Assembly: GCA_009760855.2 (NCBI GenBank)
Contig: WPIO01000088.1
Coordinates: 1,105,001 to 1,147,500, forward strand
Direction: 5' to 3'
From: Cristatella mucedo
Taxonomy: Eukaryota; Bryozoa; Phylactolaemata; Cristatellidae
Length of the DNA: 42,500 nt
Shown: piece by piece, positions 1-10,138 of the stretch
Numbering within the stretch: the first letter of the stretch is position 1
How the letters are laid out: each line of letters opens with the position of its first letter
Notes under the pieces: model-generated
Told to the model about the DNA's origin: nothing
Databases searched by the model: none
The model's input: only the letters and a program-made list of their open reading frames with translations
Position numbers and translations under genes: made by a program

Positions 1-139
1 ATAATTTTGATTCGATGACTTTAGTAGCAATGTTCTGCGATGACGACTTCAGTAACTGTGTTTTTGCATAGGTGGCTGTCTTGTGCTCATTTGCACGTGC
101 TTGCACCGTGTCTGCACTGATTTAGGTGTTATTGCACAC

Positions 140-262
140 TAGGTAAGGTCCCGAGGTCGTGAGTTCGAATCCTGCGTTGGGCGATTTTTTATCGCCACTG
201 CAAGAAGTGATGAAGATGCCGTAAATGCTCTTCTTTCGCTGTACAGAAATTAGGCTGTTAAA
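140..262 (+). mobile_element. SINE-B copy (tRNA-like, distinct 3' body)
   Basis: GAGGTCGTGAGTTCGAATCC (B-box-like), then a GTTGGGCGATTTTT...CCACTGCAAG body and a tail with CTCTTCTTTCGCTGTACA and GGCTGTTAAA. The body matches the copies at 850, 19420, 26065 and 33180 and differs from SINE-A. Confidence 0.65.
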
Positions 263-279
263 AATAAAATTAAAAAAAA

Positions 280-430
280 TTAGGTTGTTAAATTCAACAG
301 CCTAATGAAAACCTAAGTAAAAATTAAAATTTCTTTTTGCAACCTAAAATTAAAAATTTGGCTGTTAAAACCTGCTGGGCCTGCTATACCAAGGTATAGC
401 AAAAACCTTGCTTTACCAAGGTTTTTTTTT
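280..430 (+). repeat. Cluster of small inverted repeats
   Basis: TTAGGTTGTT/AACAGCCTAA (280-305), GCTATACC-AA-GGTATAGC (383-400) and AAAAACCTTG-CTTTAC-CAAGGTTTTT (401-426), the last running into a T-run. Confidence 0.75.
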
Positions 431-689
431 AAGAAACCGGCATCCGTGTTTCTATGTAATGGATGGTAACCACACAATTGCGGTTTTCACACGACTGCGG
501 TTTTCTGACCGCAGGCCTGAAGATTCTTGTCCCTTTAGTAGGTCTTAAAAACTAAAGTGTGACCAAGAAAGGTGATAGTGGGTCTGGAAAAGAGAAAGAC
601 TGCATCGTTGCGTAGGACCCCCGAAACTAGAATCTTGAGCCTTTCCACGAGCATCCTAGGTCTTAGATCTAAGCATAGGCATCTCGAGT

Positions 690-728
690 ACACACGTACA
701 CAGACACACGCACACTTGCACACACATG

Positions 729-761
<33 letters not shown>

Positions 762-800
762 GCATGTATTTGTGTGCTTGTGTTTGTGTGTGTACTCATC
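690..800 (+). repeat. CA, AT and GT microsatellites
   Basis: CA-rich run (690-741), (AT)n (742-760) and GT-rich run (770-800), a composite alternating purine-pyrimidine tract. Confidence 0.9.
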
Positions 801-849
801 TCGAGGGCTCGTATCTCGAGCAAATTTATCTCGTGAGCCTATTACTCCC

Positions 850-1020
850 CGGTCCAATCACCCGGGAGATAATGTGCTCGCTCTACACAATGCAGGTCTC
901 GGGTTCGTGTCCTGCACTAGGCGTTAACGAATTGCCCAGTGCAAGCCAAGTGGTGATAGCTGTTAAAGGCTCTTTTGCCACCATTCAAATGGGGCTATTG
1001 AATCAGCTTTTTGTTTATTC
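850..1020 (+). mobile_element. SINE-B copy
   Basis: Head GGTCCAATCACCCGGGAG, B-box-like GTCTCGGGTTCGTGTCC, body CCCAGTGCAAGCCAAGTGG with GTGATAGC, then AAAGGCTCTTTTGCC and GAATCAGCTTTTTG. Confidence 0.65.
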
Positions 1021-1349
1021 TTTATGCCTGCCAGTGTTTAAGATCATCGCTCCTGCTCATCTAAAGGAGTCAGTCTGTGCCACAAGCTGGCACACCGACA
1101 CGCTTTGTCAGCCAGCCCGGTCGATCCTGGTCGATCACGTGTCACCGAGTGCACGAGTGGCCGCTCGTGCCTTTCCCCTTTCCCCAGTCATAGGTGATCT
1201 TGTGACCCGGCTGCTTACATGAGTGAGATGGTACGACTGGCGGCTGGTTTCGGAGGTCATAGGTCGACACACTCAGCTAACCGAGTTACTCAAGGCTAGC
1301 AATGACGACGACGATGTCGACGTAACTAACACATTCGCTCTCGTTCGCT

Positions 1350-1350
<1 letters not shown>
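1021..1350. other. No feature seen
   Basis: Mixed-composition sequence between SINE-B and the GA array. The long frame through it is terminated without splice or domain evidence. Confidence 0.5.
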
Positions 1351-1955
<605 letters not shown>

Positions 1956-1959
1956 CTAA

Positions 1960-3740
1960 ATTTCTGTTGAGGCGCCCGGCATACGCCGGAAGGATCGCCG
2001 TTGAGTCTGTGGTCAGCTCTGTCGCACTGGGTCACGACCGAGGTAGCGCCGGGGAGGGCGGCGGTACTCCACACGATTCTGCTCGACGACGCCTTTATTG
2101 CTGGCTAGCGGCGTTCGATGCTCTAAGGAAGGCGCAGCTGCTCGCTGCGGCCGCCGGAAGAAAAGCTGGCACGCTCCCCCATCCGCCCCGCTCCTCCCAG
2201 TCCAAAAGCCAGCGAACTCCTCGGAGCAGGCGCACGCCCGCAAGCGTCCTCTCTGCCAGTCCAAGCGCATGCAGTCGCGATGTCGTGCTTTTAGGAATGC
2301 CACGAATCAGGGTGACGCAGACGGCAGATGGTCGCGGTGAGCCTGGCGCCTCGGCGAGTGAGCTCTCGACGACCGGTAAGCCGCCGGCCGCCTGGCGTCG
2401 CTCGAGTATGCGCGAGCCGCCTGCCGCCATCGCGCGAGCTGTCGCCCTTTTCTTTTCTCGCTCGGCGCTGCTCGAAAGCCCCGGCTGATGGTCGAGGGAA
2501 GGGGAGAGGAACGTCGAGGGAAACGTCGAGGGCCACTCTTCACAAGCAAGCCCCATCTGCCGCGGCGGCCCCCTCCCGTCAACGGGCCGCCGCGGAGCGT
2601 ATCCGATTCCGTTTGCACTCGGCGTCCGCCTCCAGCCAGATCTGGCGGCTCGCTAGCTGGCTAGCGGCTGGCTGCCGGCCGGCGTGCGGCGGCGGCGATC
2701 GAGCCGGCGCGAAGCCTCGGCGTGCGGCGGCGGCGTCTCCGCGGCCTCCGCGATTTTCGCCGAAGTCGCCGGTTCGTTCAGCTCGCCGACATTCTCTTCG
2801 TTATTGCTCTATTTTACGTATATAGTTATTTATAGTCTTATTTATTTATTGCGCCCTATGATATCTTTGCTGCGCTCCGCTTCATCGTTCCTCCTGCGGC
2901 GGCGGCGGCGAACGAGCCTGCCTCGCTCTCCTGCTTCGCTCTCCTGCTTCGCTCGCTCGCTTGGCGCTCGTGGCAGCTCCTAGCGAGGGTGAGCGGCTCG
3001 TCGCAGACGAGCACGCTCAAGCGAGCGCTCGAGCCGCTGCATCTCGCTGCGGCGGCAAACCGCCGGCAGCCGCAGCGCTCTCTCGCGCTCTTCCATCGTA
3101 GACTCGGCCGACGCCGGCGCGGCGGAAGCTCCCGAGACGCCCGCCGAAGCTGCAGCTTCAGTCGTCCGAACGTGCGAGACGCCCGCCACGCCCGCCGCAG
3201 CCGAGCGGTCGGGAGTGGGCGCCGAACCATGGTCCCTGAAGATGGAGAGGGGCAGTGAGTCGTGCTCTGCCGCGCATGCGCCGCGCGTCGCGTCTCGACG
3301 CCTCACCGGCGCCGCCGAGGAAACTGCCGCCGCAGATCATCTAGAGCGCCCGAACGAGCGAGCGTATAGCGCCGCCTGGCGGCGATGGTTCCCCCCCGGC
3401 CCCGCCCCGCGTGGAGGCGAAGACCCGTTTCGAGGCTCTAGGATTTGGGTTTTTAAAACAGAAGGGAACCAAATATCGAATGTGAAGGCGTTTCCGCGAG
3501 TCGGTAGCTCCTTCTTGCGATCGCGAGCTATAGAATCCCACGTGACGTCGCTAGCGAAGTATCCTTCCCCAGCGGAGGAGGCGCCAAGGTCGGAGCAGAC
3601 CTTGCCGCCCAGTATCTTTAAGGGGTGGCGTCCGACGCAATTAGCGCTGCGTCTCCGCCGGAGCCTAAAGGCTTCGGTTGACGAGCTGACTGCGTCGGCC
3701 GGCCGTCGCTGTCAAACTTGCGTTTGTCAAACTTGAGCAT
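1960..3740. promoter_or_regulatory. GC-rich CpG island
   Basis: About 1.8 kb dense in CpG, in contrast to AT-rich flanks. It contains an NRF1-like palindrome, CGCGCATGCGCC, at 3271-3282 and donor-like GTGAGT/GTGAGC sites at about 2989 and 3254 on the plus strand. Long open frames occur in most of the six frames because of base composition, so none is called. It probably holds a promoter and an untranslated or short first exon. Confidence 0.5.
3254..3259 (+). promoter_or_regulatory. Strong splice-donor-like site in CpG island
   Basis: GGGCA|GTGAGT. The frame upstream is open from 2993 and rich in Ala/Glu/Thr/Pro. No matching acceptor was found. Confidence 0.2.
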
Positions 3741-3847
3741 TCGCAGCTTTGAGCGCGACAGTGCCGTTATGGCCGGATAGCACTGTTGGTTCCTTGTAGG
3801 GCGTCTCCATATGGGTAGCCCGTCCGGGTCCGGTCTGAATTTCCTTG

Positions 3848-3945
3848 ACAGCCTCGTGTAAAGTGCCTAGAAAGAGATCTAGTTCTCTTAGAGCGCTATA
3901 CGAATATCTTGACGTAATAATAATAACCATCATTATAGTTCATTC
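3848..3945 (+). mobile_element. LINE-A 3' tail, solo
   Basis: GTAAAGTGCCTAGAAAGAG, GTTCTCTTAGAGCGCTATAC, then an AAT-rich run. Confidence 0.65.
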
Positions 3946-4049
3946 TCTGAAGCGCTCGTAGTCACCACGTGTCGTGTCTAGGACAGACGCGTTCGTCACG
4001 TTCGCAAGATGTTATTTTCGCACGTTGCGGCTCGCGACGTTGCGACTGT

Positions 4050-4148
4050 CGACGAGGTCAGATGGGCTCGAGCCCCGTGGCACAGGTGAAGCGTCTGAAT
4101 AGAGTTTAAGTTCTCTTAGCGCGCTGTGCAAATAAATTATATTATCTT
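4050..4148 (+). mobile_element. SINE-A 3' part
   Basis: GGGCTCGAGCCCCGTGG followed by GTGAAGCGTCTGAATAGAG and an AT-rich end. The tRNA-like head is missing. Confidence 0.8.
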
Positions 4149-4320
4149 ATATTGTTGTTGGACGGTCGCTTTGCCTTCCGCGAACCGCGAGTTATCTAGC
4201 ACCCGCCGCACGCGTTTATCGTGCGGCCGGTTCGCGTTAGCGAGGACATTCAAGCACCGCTCAAGCACCGTGGGCTGTAGCGTCGCTTCTGTGCTCCCAC
4301 GTGACAGGCTCCCACCAGAC

Positions 4321-4488
4321 ATGGCTAACGAAGTAGCCCAGCCCGGATTCGACGCTCGAACGTCGAGCGGTTCGTTGTGCCGAGCTTTTCAAACCTTCAG
4401 GGCTCAAAGAGCTCTGCAGCCTGTTTCCCAGACTGCTGTCCGAACCTTCCGGTTCTCGTCCTTCGAGTTTGACTGGAAGCCTGGCTCA
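4321..4488 (+). CDS. Candidate coding exon, unassigned
   Basis: ATG in a good context (CAGACATGG) opens a frame (MANEVAQPGFD...) that meets a possible donor, CTCAG|GTAAAT, at about 4489. Beyond the donor the frame stops within about 50 bases. No domain is recognised and no partner exon identified. Confidence 0.15.
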
Positions 4489-4489
4489 G

Positions 4490-4997
4490 GTAAATTTACG
4501 AGTCACTTCCGCGAGGCCGTCCGGCCCCTGACCCCCTGACCCGGTGTCGCGGTTTGCCCTCCAATGTTCGTTTGAAGCTTATGTGGCGCTGCTGTGACAG
4601 TGGTGCTTAATTTCGTGCACCAGACTCAGTAGCCGTTGGCCGATAGGAGTGACTAGCGGACGGGAGAGAGCGAGAGTTTTCGTGGGTCATGCGACGCAAG
4701 CCTCCGGGGGAAGTGCATGCCGGTAGGTGCTTTCGGCAGCCAGTCGGAGCTACAAGGAAGCTTGCGAAGCAACACGTTCTCGACTTTTAGCTCGAGCGTT
4801 CGGAGCCCTTGGCAGCGGCTTCCTCGTGGCGGTGCGAGGCTCATCAGACACGCCACCTGGCGGCTGCTCGCTAGCCAGCTGCTCCCTCTGCCCGCTTCTT
4901 TTGTGCAGTTTAATATGCAGCCTGTATATTACGTGCAAGGAAGATTAACTGAAGCATCGTCATATAGGATATACCACTGTAAGGAATGTGTGTACGT

Positions 4998-4999
<2 letters not shown>
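4490..4999. other. No supported feature
   Basis: Moderately GC-rich with short frames only and no recognised repeat. Confidence 0.4.
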
Positions 5000-5056
<57 letters not shown>

Positions 5057-5060
5057 CATA
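5000..5060 (+). repeat. (AT)n then CA microsatellite
   Basis: TATATA run from 5000 to 5046 followed by GACACACACACA. Confidence 0.95.
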
Positions 5061-5870
5061 TATCTTGCTAAGGAATGGTGTAAAGATGTTGAGGGTGATT
5101 TTTGTGGCAGCAAACTGACAAGGTATAAGCACAGTTAATGGAGCAAGTAATTATGCTTCTCGATGAAATACGTGTGTATAAATAGGCTTCGGCTTTAAGC
5201 GGCGGGCGTACGACCGGCCCGCCGCTTCCCCCTCCCTCCCAGTACCCCCCTCGAGGTTCGTGGTGCCAGTTCTTTCGACTCGTGTTCCTGCGGATGGAAA
5301 TCCAGCTAAGCCCCCTCGCCCCCTGTTGTTAATGTGCAGAGCTTGCGTAATAGCTGTGATAATGTGTCGAGTTCATACTATTTCTCAAAGTTCTCCAGGC
5401 AGGCGGCGGCAGCTGGGATCGCGGAATCGCTTATTTCTTGCCTGGCCTTTGAAGTTTTTGGGGTCATGCAGCTAACGGCGAGGCCTGACTTCGGCAAACG
5501 GGGCTAACCGATCCCAAAACTGCACGAGCATTAACTTCTCTCGATAATTAAGCAGTGTGACCCTTTCTCGATGACACCTTTTTTATCGCTAGTCCTTCGA
5601 AGTCTAGAGCTAGTGTCGCATTGGTCGCAGATCGATTTCGTGTAGTTTTGCCACCCCAAAGTGAGCTCTCCCGCATCAGCGGCAGAATAACGAACCAGTG
5701 TGACGTGTCAGCTGCAGCCGTACCTGTAGGGCGGCGGCCATCGCGGCTGAGATCATCGCTGCCCTCGCGCCGGCTGGCGTACTAAAAATAATATATGTAA
5801 ATAACAGTAATGGGAATGATAATAATAAATAAGGAAGATCAAGACGGGAATATGTAAAAATTAAAAATAA
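5061..5870. other. No supported feature
   Basis: Contains a short GC-rich patch (5200-5320) and an AAT-rich stretch (5790-5830). No repeat family or exon recognised. Confidence 0.4.
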
Positions 5871-6015
5871 TTTGAGTAGCGCCCTGGGAGAAATAAGTCT
5901 CCATCCGGGCGCTTCACTTATGCCACGGGACTCGAGCCCACAACCGCAGTAATCAACTGCATTCACCTTGACCTTGTTTCGAGGCGAGCACCCTAACCGC
6001 TGGCCCAGACCGGCG
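5871..6015 (-). mobile_element. SINE-A copy, minus strand
   Basis: The reverse complement gives the full SINE-A layout: GGCCAGCGGTTAGGGTGCTCG head, GTCAAGGTGAATGCA middle (missing from the 10386 and 22415 copies), GTGGGCTCGAGTCCC B-box-like element and a GAAGCGCC...GGGCGCTAC tail. Confidence 0.85.
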
Positions 6016-6048
6016 TTTCGCGGACTAGCAGCCGGGCCAGCGTATCCA

Positions 6049-6126
6049 TGAAAGGTTTGATCACTGAGCAGACGTGAAAGGGTCGATCGCTGAGCAGACG
6101 TGAAAGGACCGATCTCTGAGCAGACA
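6049..6126 (+). repeat. 26-bp minisatellite, 3 copies
   Basis: Units start at 6049, 6075 and 6101, each TGAAAGG...CTGAGCAGAC with changes in the centre. Confidence 0.92.
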
Positions 6127-6652
6127 CCGGAATTTCTTTTCTTGTAAGCCCTTCGCTAAGTGTCTAGCGGTCATTTATGTACCCTATAATGAAGCGCGCT
6201 CGTGCTGTGGTGTCGAAAAAATATCAGGAAGTTATATCGAAGTGGAATGAGTAATGAACGAGGGGCAGTGTGGCAGGAATTATTGTACTTCCAAGACTTC
6301 GAACGGCGAACGGTAAACGGGTACTAGGCTCTATGGATTCGTGAAAGATACTCCGAAATCTGCCGCCTCAAACTCAATCTCGGGCTCATGAAATTTGAAA
6401 AATTTGGCAAAGCTTTATTTCCAATATATTATATTATTATAAATTTATTATACGTTTAATATTATTAATTTCCTATATATTATATTATGAAAGCTTTATT
6501 TCGTCTATATCTTATTTGGGTACCTTTTTCTTGGCCATCCTTTTGTGAATTCATCCGCACGGGGCTGCAAGATCCTGTCGCCGCCGTACCGTCGAGTATT
6601 TTATGTTTTTCGTCAAACGTTGGCGAGCGTCGACTGCTATCATTTTTCGCCA
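6127..6652. other. No supported feature; AT-rich
   Basis: Becomes AT-rich at 6400-6490 just ahead of the LINE-A piece. The upstream part of the frame that leads into LINE-A is not LINE sequence. Confidence 0.4.
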
Positions 6653-7168
6653 TGTCGCTCACTTTTAGGTCCCTTCATTCTATGGCTCCAGCCTATCTCT
6701 CCGATATACTCCCCCATCAGGCCAAGCATCGTACCACCTGCTTTTCGGAATCCAACAGTCTACCAATACCTCGTACAAACCTCAAATCCTTTGGAGACCG
6801 TGCATTTAGTTCGTATGCTCCCAAAGCCTGGAACTCCCTCCCGACCTGCGTCAGAACATCCCCTGACCTGACCACATTTAAAAGGAACTTAAAAACACAC
6901 CTATTTAGGACAGCATTTAGTGGGTCCTTGTGATACGTCTTTCACGTGCTTATGCGTGCTGACACTGTGCATGCTGCCACTAACCACATTTGCATGCTGA
7001 CCCTGTGCATGTCACCCCTAACCATGTTATTCATTTTGTTTGTTTTTCAAGCATGATTTTACTTACCATTTAATTGCATCTCCCTTTGCAGCAAATGTAA
7101 AGCGCCTAGAAAGAGATCAAGTTCTCTGAGGGCACTTTATCAAGTACATTATTATTATTATTATCTCG
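6653..7168 (+). mobile_element. LINE-A 3' end, 5'-truncated
   Basis: The RT C-terminal block ([50 protein letters not shown]) is read intact to TGA 6931-6933. The 3' UTR (repeated CTGACxxTGTGCATG motifs, GTAAAGCGCCTAGAAAGAG) ends in an ATT run. This gives the natural C-terminus of LINE-A. Confidence 0.9.
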
Positions 7169-7171
7169 CTG

Positions 7172-7520
7172 TACCGCCCCCCCCCCCCCCCCCCCGCCAA
7201 GCTTTCTCCGTCGCTCCGGCTACCGTGCGAGCGACGCCTTGTCCCCGGCCCTGCAGTCGCGGTCAGAGGTCATCGAGCCCGGCTCGGAGGCTTTCGACCG
7301 GCTTGCCCGACCCGAGTTCCTTTTAAGAATTCGCAGCTGCGTCGAAGTAGCTGTTCGATGGATGAAAGAACCGGAATGGACCAGAACGTACCGGAACGGC
7401 AGACGGCTCAGTACTAGCTTTCGGCATTGAGCCGAGCGGGATTTTTCTCCCGACTCGTGAATCCGCGTCGGCGGGCGAAAAACATCGAGCTTCTTTTGGG
7501 CGGGCGGGGGGGGGGGCGGG
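7172..7520. other. C-run and G-run with quadruplex potential
   Basis: About 20 consecutive C at 7175-7195 right after a LINE-A end, and GGGCGGGCGGGGGGGGGGCG at about 7498-7517. Between them is CpG-rich sequence with no supported gene. Confidence 0.6.
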
Positions 7521-8189
7521 ACGGTGAGGTTCGGCAGCAGCCCGGTACTTCCACTGCCCAGTGCTTCGGAGGAAAATGTTCGAGCTTGTGTTAGCGCATT
7601 AGGTAAGAAAAAAGAAAAAAGAAAATTCACGGTCGCGTTGGGGCGTTAGCTTAGTTCATTTGTCTCTATTCACAGATGGTAAGCAATGCAAGTAGAATGC
7701 ATTGACGCATTGATTTCCTTTTTTCCCATCTGGAAATGGAATAGTACCACCCTAGTGTGCCCGCCGGGGGCGTGCATTGACAGATCGGCTAATCGGCAGT
7801 CAGCAAACCGGCTAACCAAATAAAATAAAATAGTAGAATGAATATATCTATAACGATGAAATAATTGACATGCTTTGGTATAGTAAATAATTGACTGACG
7901 TTGACATAGTCAGATACAGTCAAAGTGCATTTGCATGCTCAGCCAATCGGCTAATCGTTTGTCAATCGGGAAAGAGGGACAGCTGATTAAGTCGATAAGC
8001 TTCGTACAGATGCAATTTCGCAAATTTTCCCCCACTCTTTTTTTTTAGAGATTTAATTTCTTCTCCCTACTTTGATCATGGCTTCGCCGCCACAGCACTG
8101 TCCGAGGCCTTTTGCCTCTCTCGGATCAATAGTAATTCAAAAGGATTGGCCGTTAGAGCAGAAAGACGCTTCGCTTAGGCAACTATTCT
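7521..8189. other. No supported feature
   Basis: Repeated small motifs such as CGGCTAATCG, but no defined unit, repeat family or exon. Confidence 0.4.
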
Positions 8190-8252
8190 AAAGTTTTCAC
8201 TGTTTCCGGGCTCAGTGCTCTACCAATGAAGCCACCGAGCCCAATGTAGTGC
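8190..8252 (-). mobile_element. tRNA-like D-arm fragment (possible third SINE head)
   Basis: The minus strand reads TGGCTTCATTGGTAGAGCAC, close to the A-box/D-arm consensus of tRNAs. A possible five-base stem, CACTG/CAGTG, follows. No B-box and no acceptor stem are visible, so it is not a functional tRNA gene. Confidence 0.35.
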
Positions 8253-8319
8253 TCACAGTGCAGCGTTCGAAACGAGGGCTTTGGATGCTTTTTGCATAAA
8301 CACCCACTCACACATACAC

Positions 8320-8336
8320 ATGCACTCGCACACACA

Positions 8337-8400
<64 letters not shown>
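8320..8400 (+). repeat. (CA)n microsatellite
   Basis: About 60 bases of uninterrupted CA preceded by an interrupted CA-rich run. It lies about 300 bases upstream of the homeobox gene's first exon. Confidence 0.97.
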
Positions 8401-8402
<2 letters not shown>

Positions 8403-8588
8403 CAGCTCACTGCCCGTGGACTCGCTTCGCTGAATCTTAGCAGACTTAGCATTATACGTCTGTTACACTATTGTCACTCCCGGCAGTACTGGTCACGGAA
8501 GACAAAGCTTCGCCATTTTCCCCCAGTGACGAGAGTGAGCCATCTTGCCACGTGATGGAGTGAAGGGCGGACTTTCTCACTTTAATTA

Positions 8589-8590
<2 letters not shown>

Positions 8591-8620
<30 letters not shown>
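8591..8620 (+). repeat. (AT)n microsatellite upstream of homeobox gene
   Basis: About 29 bases of alternating TA, ending 62 bases before ATG 8683. Confidence 0.95.
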
Positions 8621-8682
8621 CGCTTACTAACTTACTCACTAAGACAGCGGCAGAAGGGCCTCTTATCAGCAGTACTGCTGCG

Positions 8683-9937
8683 ATGCCTGCTTGCACAATG
8701 AAGGCTGCGTCCGGTTGCAGCTGCTGCATCCGGCTCCCTTTGGCGTTTGCAGCTGCTCCCAAGGCTTCCAGAGCTCTATCATCGGCAAAGGCGACGGTTT
8801 CTCGCGAGACGCAGACACCGTCGCCACCTGTCGTCCCCGCAAAAGCGGATGCATCCACGCAGACAGACACTGTCGTCGTTGAGGCAGACGCCGAGGCGGC
8901 GGAAGTGATATCGCGACTCGTGGGCTCGGCGCAGGCAGGCCAGCTCGTTCTGATGGGCGGCCGCGAAAAGGGGCTGCCGCAGCTTCTTGTCGAGTGCCAA
9001 CTAGTCAAGCCGGAAAGGGTAGACGGCCGAGCGGAGCCGAGCTTTGCCGGAGCGAGATCCGTGGTGGCCAAGATCGCAGCGAGATCGTCGACGGGTGACG
9101 CGGCGGCTGCGGCTTCTGATAGTCAGGGCGGTTCAGATCGAGACGACTGTGCAGGTCCACCGGCCCTGACCAGAGAGGCTGACGACTACGACTTGGACGA
9201 GCCAGCAGTTGGGCGACCGCCGGAGCTCCAAGGCAGCCTGTTGGAGCTTCTGACGTCATGCAGCGGCCGGATGTGCGATCTCGATAGCATACCGAAGCTC
9301 GACTGTGAGCTGCCATCAGCTGAGGAGCGATCGGCCGGGGAGCGATCGGCCGGGGAGCGATCGGCCGGGGAGCTAGCGGCCGGGGAGCTAGCGGCCGGGG
9401 AGCTAGCGGCCGGGGAGCTAGCGGCCGGGGAGCTAGCGGCCGGGGAGCTAGCGGCCGGGGAGCGATCGGCCGAGGAGCGATCGGCCGAGGAGCGATCGGC
9501 CGAGGAGCAAGCGGCCGAGGAGCAAGCGGCCGAGGAGCGATCGGCCGGGGAGCGAGCGGCCGAGGAGCGAACCACTTCGGAGCAAGCATCGGGGGAGCCC
9601 GAGGCCGCGACCGGGGATGGGGCGAAAGGCGGCGGTCATGTAGTGCCCACGATGGTGCCGATGGCACCATCGTCGGAACGAGAGCTTGACTCGTTGGACG
9701 GGAAAATGCCGCCAGACGTGACGGCCGTGGAGAATCGACGTCCGAGCGAGCAGAGAGCCAGCAGCATGGCTGCCGGCGTCCAGAAACAGCAGCAGCATTC
9801 TGTAGCAGCCGCAGAGCAATTTGGTGGCAGCTCGCAGCTCGTCTGCGTCTCAGACGAAAGCCTCTTAGGCGGCGGCAGCGCTGTGGACGACGTGCCGACG
9901 GATGGCAGTTTCAGCGAGGTCACGTGGATCGGCCGAG
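8683..9937 (+). CDS. Exon 1 of divergent homeobox gene (disordered N-terminal region with pentapeptide repeats)
   Basis: First visible coding exon (418 residues plus one base) of a four-exon gene. The frame has a stop at 8587-8589, so translation starts here unless an upstream exon is spliced in. ATG 8683 has a poor context; ATG 8698 (Met6) has A at -3 and may be the true start. The product is Ala/Ser-rich. It carries two TQT motifs (residues 43-45 and 59-61, the second as STQTD), then a more ordinary stretch (about residues 63-130). Residues 212-306 are a tandem pentapeptide array of the form (S/A)A(G/E)E(R/L/Q). The exon ends at a good donor, CCGAG|GTGAGC, in phase 1, matching the acceptor at 12441. 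Reading past the donor gives a hydrophobic, T-rich tail with no coding character. No known family is recognised; the role is inferred only from the C-terminal homeodomain. Confidence 0.6.
9316..9600 (+). repeat. Coding 15-bp minisatellite (pentapeptide repeat)
   Basis: Seventeen clear 15-bp units plus two degenerate ones, in frame within exon 1. Two variants dominate: units containing GGGGAGCTA (encoding AAGEL) form a central run of near-identical copies, flanked by units ending GAGCGATCG (encoding SAGER or SAEER). The near-identity of the central copies points to recent expansion. Confidence 0.95.
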
Positions 9938-10138
9938 GTGAGCATTGTCTGACAGGTCTTCCATCCGCTGTCGCATTTGTCCTTTATTCCTTTATATGTC
10001 CTTTATTTATTTGTCCTTTATTCCTTTTTTGTAATTTTTATATTTTATTTTATTATATAAGTTTTTTTTTTATTCAGTCTGTCCTTTATTCGGGCCGACT
10101 GTCTCGCACTATTTGCCGCCCCGTTCTACCTCCCATAA

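Noticed and set aside
140-190. tRNA gene at the TTCGAATCC motifs (also 19540, 26180)
   Set aside because: No acceptor stem or anticodon arm. They belong to SINE-B heads sharing the same body.
401-430. Rho-independent terminator
   Set aside because: Stem plus T-run looks like one, but the sequence is eukaryotic. Reported only as a hairpin.
1967-3736. Many long frames in the CpG island
   Set aside because: Six-frame openness expected from GC content; no domain and no consistent exon chain. Annotated as an island only.
9005-9819. Minus-strand proline/arginine- and serine-rich frames opposite exon 1
   Set aside because: Shadow of the 15-bp coding repeat, which is open in several frames. The plus frame alone has matched splice sites and continues into the homeodomain.
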